Assembly: GCA_012932295.1 (NCBI GenBank)
Contig: JAAONU010000071.1
Location: 248,001-312,000, forward strand
Direction of reading: 5' to 3'
Source: Cyclina sinensis
Taxonomy: Eukaryota; Mollusca; Bivalvia; Venerida; Veneridae
Length of the DNA stretch: 64,000 nucleotides
Numbering within the stretch: position 1 is the first letter of the stretch; the number at the start of each line of letters is the position of its first letter. Below are positions 47,301 through 56,876 of this stretch, piece after piece. The notes beneath the pieces are model-generated. The model did no database searches, was not told the origin of the DNA, and saw only the letters and a list, made by a program, of their open reading frames with translations. A program made the position numbers and the translations under genes.

Positions 47301-50300
47301 TTAATTATAAGCCAAGTTAAACAAGAGGCGCAAGTGAATTTTTTTTTTTTTTTTTTGGTGGTGGGGGGGGGGGAGTCAAGTTCCTATGTATATATATAAA
47401 AAAATCTGGCCTATTTCTAGGCTTAAGAAGTTATTTACTTATAAGTATTATAAGTAAGCAAGAACAAGTGACCCCTGGGGTGGGGCTAACTGTGACCCGA
47501 AGGACATGGGTACCACCAATTTTTGCAGTGGTCTGAGTCTGCAATCTGACCACTGGAACAGCTTTAAACTCACTGAGAGGACAAATTTTTAGGTACCAAA
47601 CTGTTGGGCAACAATGTTTTGGTCTGAGAAGTAGGTTGACAGGCAGGATAATCTGGGTTGTAGAATATTATTCTGTATGTAGACAAGGTCAAGTGTAGAA
47701 CCACCTCTGGGAATAGTTATTCAATTTTTGTGACAGTCTTGTAGAATTTGCAGAATTAAAAGCTAAGTTGAAATCTCCAAGCAGTACATCTGGAGAAGTT
47801 TGGTCTGTTAGATCATTAATAAAGTCTGTTATGTTTGAGGATGGAGATCTATAGAGAAGACAGAATGACCTTTGTCAGAGCTCTGATGAGATGGTAACTG
47901 ACACTTGTTTCATTGAGGCTGATGTGAAACACTGGAAGTTGTCACTGGCAACTTATCTCATGTGTAGAACAACAAACCATGGCAGTTGTCTTCCCGTGAC
48001 ATAGGCAAACATGTCAAGCTCCACCCAACACGCTGATGGTACTGTACTTGATTCTCATAAACATTTGCTTCTGTCAAACACAGTATGTCAACCCTGCTCA
48101 GAACTGGGTGAATCTAGCTCCAGCGCTTTTGCAGTTACAGGCGACACAAGTTGAAAATTGCAAATTTTGAGTATGTAAGGGGACATAACTCTAACAATTC
48201 CAAATAAATCTATATAAGAAACCCCAGGTGCACAACTTTACATGCTGATCAACATTCCTGTAAAGTTTCTTGACTGTAGGTGCAGCGCTTTTGCAGTTAC
48301 AGGCGACACAAGTTGAAAATTGCAAATTTTTAGTATGTAAGGGGCCATAACTCTAACAATTCCGAATAAATCTATATGAGAAACCCCAGGTGCACAACTT
48401 TACATGCTGATCAACATTCCTGAAAAGTTTCTTGACTGTAGGAGCAGCGCTTTTGCAGGTACAGGCGACACAAGTTGAAAATTGAAAATTTTGAGTATGT
48501 AAGGGGCCATAACTCTAACAATTCCGAATAAATCTATACGGGAAACCCCAGGTGCATAACTTTACATGCTGATCAACATTCCTGTAAAGTTTCTTGACTG
48601 TAGGTGCAGCGCTTTTGCAGGTACAGGCGACACAAGTTGAAAATTACTATTTTTGACTAAGTAAGGGGCCATAACTGTAACAGTTCCAAAAATAATCTAT
48701 ACTGGAAACTCCAGGTGCACAACTTCACATGCTGATCAACATTCCTGTAAAGTTTCTTGACTCTAGCTCCAGTGCTTTTGGAACTACAGGTGACACAACT
48801 TTTTGGGACAGACGGACTGACGGACAGACAAGAGCAAATCTAAATGCCCCCCCAGAGTGGGGTCATAAAAATGTTGCCAATCAACATAAATGATACAATC
48901 ATAAACAAAACCTTACCACTGCCTTGTTCAGTATCAGGACTACTGGCATGGAAACAGCAGCCTCTGCTATCTATCTCACTGAAATTGAAGATGGAACTGT
49001 CTAATAGTTATGAATGTGGACTCAATTTATAACACACAATACTGGATGATTGTTTTGTTCTTTGCCCATCCACATTAAACAGTAAAGGAATTAAAAATAT
49101 ATCAAACTATTTTTCGTGGAATTTCCTTTATAAGTACTAGAAATAGAAAAAAACTTGCAATTTTTCTCATTGAGTAGTCAAGCAAGTTGCATGGATCAAA
49201 GCCTGAAGAGGTTAATGTGCTAAATGAAATCAACCTTAACCAGTCAAGTGAGATCTGTTTTGTTGAGTTCAATGCCTTCTTAAAGACAGTCACATCTGGC
49301 AGCCAGCATAATTAACCATTGGGAAGTACAAGACTCTAATCCTTCTTAACAAACTGCCAACTTTCTCATATACAGTCCACGCCAGGAGGAACTCTCGTTA
49401 TCCTCGAGGTCGTCGCTGACTACTCATTACATAAAATGCCACCAAAACCACCGCATTTCGAGGATCCCCACCGTGGACATGGTCACCAAATACCATTAAA
49501 TGGTTCCGCGAACTTTTTCTGATTGCATGCATTTCGGCAAATTTTACGCTTTAAGAAATATAAAATAAATGTATTAAACTCTCACTCTGATGCATTTGTT
49601 TACGAATTAAGTTAGTAACTCACCTATCTAAAACTTCAGAGAGTTTTCTGGACACATGTTTCCTGAAGCCTGGGGTAGAGTTCAGTATGTTGTCAAAGTC
49701 ATCCATTCCTTCTGTATCTTTATCAGGCCTGTGATTTTATTAAACATACTGATGTAAATTTCAGGCTGGTACTGAGATAAAAATACTCAGTGGTAGTGAA
49801 CTGAATATTACTTACTGACTATAACTTCCTTATGTATTTCAGACTACTTGCATCCATGATCTACATGATCTAGAGGAAAGCAATATGAGCCAAATTTAGC
49901 TGGAACATTCAGTGGTACCAATTGTCTTAAATCTTGCTCAGATTTCTATGGACCTCTCTAAAAGTCAACAGAGAATTATTGGAATCCATTTTCCTTGCAT
50001 GTCCTTCAAGTAAAATAAGTTATTTAAGTTTATATCACCCATCAGTAAAATTATCAACTTATTTTTGAACTATTACTGTGTTCAACTTTCTTGCTGCATA
50101 TCTGAAATTCAACACATTGTTGTTGTTTTAGCCTTAGAATACAAGTCTGATCAATCATTTTTTGTAAAATATATCAGTAAATCTGTATCATCTTCGTTCA
50201 CTAAACTTTCAAGGCAGAGTTGAAAATAATGAACTCATGACCTTTCTTTTTTTTTTTTTATTATATACTTTCAATAGACCTACCTAAAGAAGGAAAACCT

Positions 50301-53300
50301 GTAAAAAATAATCAAATATAACTGTGTTACAGTGTAACAGTTTAACTGCTTTTCACAAGCAGATGATTTGTAATTATTACGACTGATAAAAATATCACAA
50401 AACTGGATACTAACCTTCTTGATGGTAAACTGCCATTTTTAACTATTGTTCCACTATCTGCCTTGTTTTGACCTGGAAGATAAAAGTTTTGTTAGCCAAG
50501 TGTTTCTCATCAAATTCAAAAACATGCCCTCATACGCTGAAACTGACATGAACTCATACCCTGAATCTGACATGACTTCATACACTGAAACTGACATGAC
50601 CTCATACGCTGAAACTGACATGACTTCATACGCTGAAACTGACATGACCTCATACACTGAATCTGACATGACCTCATACACTGAAACTGACATGACCTCA
50701 TACACTGAAACTGACATGACCTCATACGCTGAATCTGACATGACCTCATACACTGAATCTGACATGACCTCATATGCTGAATCTGACATGACCTCATACA
50801 CTGAATCTGACATGACCTCATACACTGAATCTGACATGACCTCATACCCTGAATCAGACATAACCTCATACGCTGAATCTGACATGACCTCATACACTGA
50901 ATCTGACATGACCTCATATGCTGAATCTGACATGACCTCATACACTGAATCTGACATGACCTCATAGGCTGAAACTCACATGACCTCATACACTGAAACT
51001 GACAAACATATCCAGAAAGGAAAGTATCTGATACACAAACAAAACACAACAAGTCAAAATTAAGCATCACAGCATTCACTGGTTTACATCGTAAGACTAG
51101 TGTTGTATCCAGGATTAAAAAAGGGCATGGTGCTGTGAAAAAGGGGCAGGGTGCTGCCAAAAAGGGGCTGGGGACAAATATGCGTCTTTGGCTAGCAAAA
51201 GGGCATTTTTCACCATACACTGTGCATTATATTATGCCAAGCATCGTCTCTTTATCATTATTGTTATCATTAAAACTATATAGTGTTGTAAAGTGTGAAT
51301 CAAATACAGGTATTTGTTTTATTTAATTTACTTTTTAATCATTGTATAACTACTAGAATATGTTACTGAAAACAGACAAACACTGCAAGAAACTTCTAAC
51401 AGCTTTTATTTTTCTAATCTCTCCATTTCATACAATCATGTAGATCATTGCTAGCATTTGAACAGTATAAACATTCAAGTAACACAGCATACTATAACAT
51501 AATGCACAGTAACCTTTTAAGACGGTTTTTATCTACTTGTAATCAGTTTGATGTTTTAATGTGCTAATTCTGACAATAAAACAGCAAGAGTACAATCTTG
51601 TATAAATTGAAATCGTAACCGAAATTAATTTATCCGAAATATCATACACTTATCACGATGGTGATATGCAGTGTTCAAATGATAAATTGTACAGAAAATA
51701 AAATAGAATCAAGACAAATAGATGTTTCCTTTGCAGTCCTATATATCAATTTATTTCTAAAGCGCCGTGGCTTACATATTGTAGTTAACAAAAATAGGTT
51801 GAAAATATCGGCGAATAAACGTTTATTTTCAATTGTTATTTTGCCAAATGCTTAGTTATATTCTTAGGTTTTATTTAATTTATTCTTGATTTATGTTCAA
51901 CAAGTATCCTCGGTCATTAAAACAGTCAAGACAGAATAAATATTTGGCAAAAACAGCGCTATGCTGGAGTTCAAGTAAATTAGGATCGGAATACTTGTTC
52001 GGTTTTGTATCAACGGTTTTATTTGACAAAATTATCAATTACAGTTCGATATGTAAATGACCATTTAACAGTCCGCTCGTTAAAACTACATATATAGATG
52101 AAATGTTTATTTCTTATTAACATTTATAACGAACGAACTTTCCTGTGTTTTGGCGCAAAAACGCACGTGCGTCCTAAAAACGTGCATTTTGACACAACCG
52201 ATACCAATCTGGGACGCTTAATTGTGAAAATTGACACATGTATAGTTTTTTGTAAACAAACATGTTTCATTATTAACTTCTGAAGGCTAGAAACAGACTT
52301 GTTTTAAGATCAGCGAAACAGTGATTCGTTTTCGCTGCTTTTGCCCGTTCCTTTTCTAACTGAGCCAACTTTCGTTTCACGGAAGGTATTGTATATGCAG
52401 ACAGAGATGTTAGTGCTTCTAATTTTTTGGTAAGAATGACTTTTAATGACAAATTGGATGGGTGGACAATTAAAATCAAAAAAGACAAATGGTTTTATTA
52501 AGTTCTAGTTTATTTTTCACAAGTTTTATTGTGTTTACCGATAGTGACGACAAACACTTGTTATACTGTATTCCCAATCAACGAAACCTACATCATTTGT
52601 CATCTGTATTGTTTAACTAATCAATTCATCACCTTAAATAACAAGTTTTTGTTGTAATGGCAATCCAGACATTAATCCGCTAATTGATTGGTAATGATAC
52701 AGGACCCAGTGCACGCTTGATTATTGATTTTTCGGCAGTCGCTGTAGGGTATGTATACATGCGTCGCTGCGTGTCTTGCTAATTAGAATACACAAGTAAG
52801 TTAGGAAAACAAAGACACTGAATAAACACAGGCAGAATTTGTGGTGATTAACATTTATGATTAAGGACAGAAGGGCGCTAGTGGGAAAAGGGCAGAGTGT
52901 TAGAGATTTAGGGCAGAAGGGCGCTCTTCAAAAAGGGCGGTGCGCAGCGCCCCACTATCACGCTATAGATACAACACTATAAGACTGTTCCGCTTTTTTC
53001 TGAAATCAATAGATCAGGTCATCCATAAATTCCCTTCCCCCTGCACCCACCCCAAAGATGGCAAAAAGCTCTCAAAAGTAAAGGTACCTTCCTCAACATG
53101 TCAATATGTTGCTTGTCCTTTGTTCTTTGATTAAAAAAGAAGTATTTTGAAGTGTGCTTTCCAAGTTAAATATTGCTTAATTTGCATGACAGAATTCTGA
53201 AAACATTTAGAATACTACAAAATAAGAGAGAGTATTTAAACATGTTTTACTTTCCAACTGAATACTCTCACTGTAGCTGATTCATAAGATATATATATCT

Positions 53301-56287
53301 TATATATTACCTTTTGGTACATGATTTTCATCAATATATTTTAGTGAAAAAACTACTGCTTTTCTTTTTTTATATTTTTTCACATCTGGCTACACCTAAG
53401 TGCATCATGAAAGACAACTGACCTTCGTGCAAGGATTCTCCAATGCTTGCATTTGACTTATAAAGAAAAACAGACAAGGCAAAGTACCTTAACATTTGAA
53501 GCCAGCCAAGCAAATTTTGACATGGAGACAACTTTACAAATGAAATTTCAAACATACACTCATCCATTCATTGAAGAATGCTCTAATAAAATCAGTTCTA
53601 TTACATAATGTTTCTATTTTAAATAATTAGTGTTATACCAAGTCGTGGGGCCTTACTCTACCAAGAGTTCTTGTATTTCATGTAAACTGCAGGTTAGTCA
53701 GGTTATTTTCCTTTTATAGAAATGCAACAGGATTTTATATATCCACTTCGTTCAACAGTCTGCCTGTCAAAAATGTTCACTCAAAACAAAATCAGCATTA
53801 CATACAGTCTGATCTGAGTAACTATTTGTATACAAGGCCATAATAAATTGAATCCTAGACTATCATCCCTGCCTGCCCCCTGTCTTTTGAGCTGCCCAGA
53901 ATATTTTACTTTTCAAGAAAAAAAGTGCTTCATATACACCTCTTTATATGTGCCGTATATTCAGAATAATGTGCTGCAGTGTAAATAATTTTGTCATAGA
54001 ATAAAGGTGCAGTGTTCTCTGCGCTGAAGAGTATTCAGATAAAAAACTGATTTCAGATCTGTAAATGCGGTTTCACTCTTTAGAAGTGAAGCACTTCTAC
54101 CCCACTGCCTATCTGCCGCGGATATGACTTTTATAACATATGTAACGAATATAACGCTTATCTTTAAAATTACTGGATCAAATTACAAGATTTTTTGCAT
54201 GTAACATTATTTCTATATTGTCTATAATCAAAGATAGAAATTATAAGAAAAAAATAATGCATTTGAAAATGCCGAGTCATATCCGGCGTTTCTGTCAGCC
54301 ACAGATATGACTTTTATAGCATGCGCAATGAATATAACCCTTATCTTTAAAATTGTTGGATCAAATTACAAGACTTTTTGCATGTGACATTATTTCTACT
54401 TTGTCTATAATCAGAGATAGAAATACACTCAAGTCGCCAATAACGGATCTTCCCCAATAGCGGATCGAAAATATTTTTGTAATTTCTCACAACAAATACA
54501 GAATGAGCTTTTTTGGAACTATCAAGATCAGAATGTAGGGCATTCATCCTCGTGTCAAAATAACAAAAAATGTTTGTCTAAACCGAAAGTAAATGAAATC
54601 TATCTTAGCTGAAAGATTGACCTGTCGCATTATGAGCGCGCGAAAAGCCTTCTTCTGAAACCCGCTGTAAGAATTCAACATTAGTTAGGGAGAGTTCGCA
54701 TAAAGAGAAACTTGCCGAATCTTGTTATATTTTGAGAATAACCCATATGTACACTGCAAAAACAGTCGCACGTCCTAAGAAGTAGGTATTCTACATTTTA
54801 TTTGGCTGAAAGTAATGTGATGTGTAGTCGCCAATAGCGGATAGCTGAATTGTGAAAAAGACAATAATGGGAATCGTCTCAAAACTGCTTTCGACTGTCA
54901 AACGGCGAATGTATCAGTCATTATGTTTGATCCAATAGCTATACAAATGTATTTGAAGGCAGAAGAATTTAAATAGCAAAATATTTTAGAACAATTAGAT
55001 CCTCAAATTACTGGTGAACATGTCCCCATTTTCCCACCTTGGTCTGCTCCAAGTGAAGAGGCGGTGGTGTTGTTATACCATGCAAATATACAATTGTCTT
55101 ACCTGACAGGTCGCTTCTCAATAAACATTATGGCTGTCTTTTAAGGCTTATCAAATCAATACCTGAAGGTTCAGTATTATCTTTATCAGTTCAAGAAACG
55201 GTTGATACGTAAATAAAGCATTAAAATGTATATTCAAATCTCTTGTACATTTATTTCATGAATGTTTCATTTCTTCCTGTAAAATTTGGTATGTTTTCAC
55301 CACTAAGATTGATTTTACAATGACAACGTTGCAAAAGAATAAAAAAGAGATTCAATAAGTTACATTTTTGCTTTTGAAACTGTCCCTGGTCACTTGATCC
55401 TGTATTGGGGAAAATGATCCGGTATTGGAGACAATTGCTACCGTAAACAAAACATGTTATCAGTGATAGTGTAAAGCTTATCCATTAAGATCATATATAT
55501 GTTTGAAAGATGTCTTAATATGCTTTTAACCCACAAAACTTTAAATTCTTCTCAGCTTTTAACTAACGACATTTTCATGAACAATGCTTAGCGATCCGTT
55601 ATTGGCGACTTGAGTGTAATAAGATAAAAATAATGCATTTGAAAATGCCGAGTCATTTCCGGTGTTTTATGTCATAGCCGCGGACATGAGTCATATCCGG
55701 TATTAAGTCATACAGTAATTTTTCTGGGTTACATGAGTAGCAGTAGTTGAGGGGTAAGAGCGCTGGAATCCCGATCCTGAGGTATAAAAACCCACCAGAG
55801 TTGAGTATCAAGAGACATTTTACATGCCTCACTTTCAAGGCAAGTACTGGTCTGAACCCAGGAAGCTGTCATCGAGAGAGATTTATATAAGTTGCAAGAA
55901 CTTGCTCACCAACTGATGTAAAAATAAACAATTCAGACTTGGAATTTCTTTAAAAAATTCATTATATACTTCTCTATATCTTTCCTTTTATAAGAACTTT
56001 AAAATATGAGTTCGTATTAATAATTCATACCATTCTATTCTATGGATATCCTATTTTACCGAAGTTGGAAGGTCGAATCACTTTTAGTGTTATTTTCGCG
56101 AAAACAAATTACAAATATCAAAAACTGATACATGCATTAGCTATTTTGACCAATTTGAATATATGTTTATTTATAAAGGACCTGTTGATAGAAACGGGGT
56201 TCCTATAACGGCTTCTTTCAGTTTTTCTTGATCTTCCTCGTCTTCACTTGTCGAGGATCCAACCGGGACATCCGAGCGCGCGGTCAT
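41355..56287 (-). CDS. CUSTOS: CUSTOS homologue (protein custos), six exons
   Basis: Minus-strand exons 56287-56182, 50472-50415, 49728-49624, 48978-48917, 44849-44738 and 41715-41355. All have GT/AG edges, all phases agree, and the total is 804 nt, giving 267 residues (human about 262). Exon 1 starts MTARSDVPVGSSTSEDEEDQ. Exon 3 carries the family core NSTPGFRKHVSRKLSEVLD. Exon 5 has VKLFSSSAKFLLE and RKRPPSSSSDS. Exon 6 has SSEDVRLAEASVSPDFVIQQ and ends in a lysine run (KKKKKKKKHKKEKLA), a probable nuclear localisation signal. In vertebrates custos is a nuclear protein reported to bind beta-catenin and modulate Wnt signalling; the role here is by homology. It is head to head with MORC2. Introns total about 14 kb, mostly repeats. 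The start is the first ATG after an in-frame open leader and matches the acidic N-terminus of the family. Confidence 0.88.
41976..42105. repeat. 43-bp tandem repeat, about three copies
   Basis: The unit AACTGCTGTCATGTCACTGT plus GATCTAACTTAAAACAACCA is repeated almost identically twice, with a third partial copy (GGTCTAACTTCAGA). It lies in the last intron of CUSTOS. Confidence 0.9.
42476..44372 (+). repeat. Interspersed repeat with AGCTCACC-type ends and CAAGAAGATTTT monomers
   Basis: It starts AAGAGGGCCATGATGGCCC near 42476 and ends with GGACGGACGCACGGACG, AAAGCTCACCTTGAGG and AGATGAGCTAAAA. The core monomers (about 130 bases) repeat AACTTGGTAGAGGTCCA, GCTACATACCAAATCTTAAG, GGCCTTGTGGTTTCAGACAA and GACCCCAGG. 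It is the same class as 7557-9972. A hAT-type MITE (43078-43421) interrupts it. It lies in CUSTOS intron 5. Confidence 0.8.
43078..43421. mobile_element. hAT-type non-autonomous element, 344-bp deleted copy
   Basis: Ends CAGGGCTCC / GGAGCCCTG and about 90 percent identity by eye to 12411-13144, but about 390 interior bases are missing. Flanking sequence GGTATAAT against GGTAATAAT fits an 8-bp duplication with one later base change. Confidence 0.85.
44373..45970. other. CUSTOS introns 4-5 without other genes
   Basis: Apart from CUSTOS exon 5 (44738-44849), no coding or repeat structure is clear. Confidence 0.5.
45971..46965. repeat. 70-bp satellite, about 14 copies, dimeric unit
   Basis: The 70-bp unit is CAATTATGAGAAGGAGCAAG through TTTATGTGCAAATTGT, then CAATTATGAGGAGAAGTTTA through TGTCTGAATTTGGT. 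The two halves (36 and 34 bp) are themselves related, so the satellite grew from a ~35-bp ancestor. Copies are nearly identical; variants are AAGGAG/TAGGAG and a 2-base insertion (AAATTCTGTC) in three units. Frames through it are artefacts. It lies in CUSTOS intron 4. Confidence 0.97.
46978..48880 (+). repeat. Interspersed repeat with 162-bp tandem core
   Basis: It begins ACAAGAGCTGTCGTATGACA, a common molluscan repeat start, and ends with GACGGACTGACGGACAGAC and AATGCCCCCCCAGAGTGG. The core (48121-48785) has four units of 161-164 bases with GCAGCGCTTTTGCAGTTACA, GGCGACACAAGTTGAAAATT, GGGGCCATAACTCTAACA and GATCAACATTCCTGTAAAGT. A different block at 47320-48120 includes a G run (47365-47374); its origin is unclear. 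It lies in CUSTOS intron 4. Confidence 0.75.
49373..49608. mobile_element. 5' fragment of CAGT-ended element
   Basis: It starts after TA with CAGTCCACGCCAGGAGGAAC and matches the left 280 bases of the complete element at 58948-59764 (TCCTCGAGGTCGTCGC, GCATTTCGAGGATC, TGGTTCCGCGAACTTTTTC, TTTACGCTTTAA), with small internal deletions. The right end is missing. It lies in CUSTOS intron 2-3 sequence. Confidence 0.8.
50526..51005. repeat. 24-bp minisatellite, about 20 copies
   Basis: The unit is CTGAAACTGACATGACCTCA plus TACG. The unit length is a multiple of three, so several frames stay open: TETDMTSY repeats on the plus strand, SDSVYEVM and CMRSCQIQ on the minus strand. Variation is confined to a few positions (AAA/ATC, CGC/ACT/CCC/TGC). 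It lies in CUSTOS intron 1, just upstream of exon 2 in transcript order. There is no splice or start context that would make it a gene. Confidence 0.95.
51092..52985. mobile_element. 1.9-kb TIR element with 6-bp target duplication
   Basis: The element 51098-52979 has ends TAGTGTTGTATC / GATACAACACTA and is flanked by TAAGAC at 51092-51097 and 52980-52985. Just inside both ends lie G-rich direct-like repeats (AAAAAGGGGCAGGGTGCTGCC on the left, AAAAAGGGCGGTGCGCAGC on the right). The interior is AT-rich. A 71-residue minus frame (52273-52488) with a lysine-rich helix is the only open stretch and is not recognised. The superfamily is unassigned. It lies in CUSTOS intron 1. Confidence 0.75.
52986..54110. 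other. CUSTOS intron 1, no feature seen
   Basis: No coding or clear repeat structure apart from a short TATATA palindrome near 53288. Confidence 0.5.
54111..55700. repeat. ~180-bp tandem duplication interrupted by a TIR element
   Basis: Unit 1 (about 54116-54290) and unit 2 (54296-54425, continuing 55619-55665) share GATATGACTTTTATA, TTATCTTTAAAATT, GGATCAAATTACAAGA, TGTCTATAATC and AATGCATTTGAAAATGCCGA. A third partial unit follows (CCGCGGACATGAGTCATATC). The second unit is split by the element at 54426-55616, which dates the insertion after the duplication. Confidence 0.85.
54424..55618. mobile_element. TA-flanked TIR element with iterated CCAATARCGGATC motif
   Basis: The element 54426-55616 (1191 bp) starts CACTCAAGTCGCCAATAACG, and the reverse complement of its end is the same for 24 bases apart from the final variable position. 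It is flanked by TA at 54424-54425 and 55617-55618. The TIR core (CGCCAATAACGGATC) recurs inside at about 54454 (CCCCAATAGCGGATC), 54829 (CGCCAATAGCGGATA) and inverted at about 55396 and 55413. No transposase frame. TA duplication suggests the Tc1-mariner/pogo group; the internal copies may be transposase binding sites. Confidence 0.85.
55733..55935 (+). repeat. Possible SINE remnant
   Basis: GTAGTTGAGGGGTAAGAGCG resembles a tRNA A box, but no clean B box follows. The downstream GTCTGAACCCAGGAAGCTGT and TTGCAAGAACTTGCTCACC look like a SINE body. The boundaries are uncertain. Confidence 0.4.
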
Positions 56288-56876
56288 GTTGCAACAAAAA
56301 ACAATAAACGAAAATATTTTCTGTTATTTGATAAAATGTTCAAAAAATAAAGCCACTAATTTATCTTTAATATTTTTCCTAATTTTTGCTATTCAAGTGC
56401 TATAATTTTTCCAACCTATTTCTTTTTTCGGTCATAATTTAAAAAATAAATCCATTAAAAAATACTGCGACAACCTACAATAGAACTATTTCTTTTCTTA
56501 CAGCTTCTGTTTTTAACAATAGAATATTGTCTACATCTTCTCGTGCACACATACTTTTTTAATAAAGTCGAAAAAATGTTTTTTGATTTGTAAAATTGGT
56601 TGACAATTTTCTGAAAAGAAGATATTGTAAAACTACTGGCGTAAGAATACAACTCACCGGAAGTTGTGGCAGCATTGAAGTTGTATTTTCATAACATGCT
56701 ATGAGAAATTAAATTCTTTCAGTTGCTAATGCTCGTCTGTGTACTGCGTTTAACTATTCTAATGAGTGAACATTTTAGTTATATCTGATATTCTTTTGAT
56801 GACATTTGCAAAGCTGTGACTGTTGAAATCGGTGACTTACCGACCGGTGTCGATGTAAATACAACCACTTTGAAGG
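56288..56876. promoter_or_regulatory. Shared divergent promoter region of CUSTOS and MORC2
   Basis: 589 bp separate the two start codons, which point away from each other. The interval must hold both 5' UTRs and both promoters. It is AT-rich with no TATA placement I would defend; GACTTACCGACCGGTGTCGA near the MORC2 start is the only CpG-bearing patch. Divergent pairs often share regulation, but that is an inference here. Confidence 0.55.

Noticed and set aside
50446..51220. Long open frames of 167-234 codons on both strands
   Set aside because: They are produced by the 24-bp minisatellite, whose unit is a multiple of three. No splice, start or family support.
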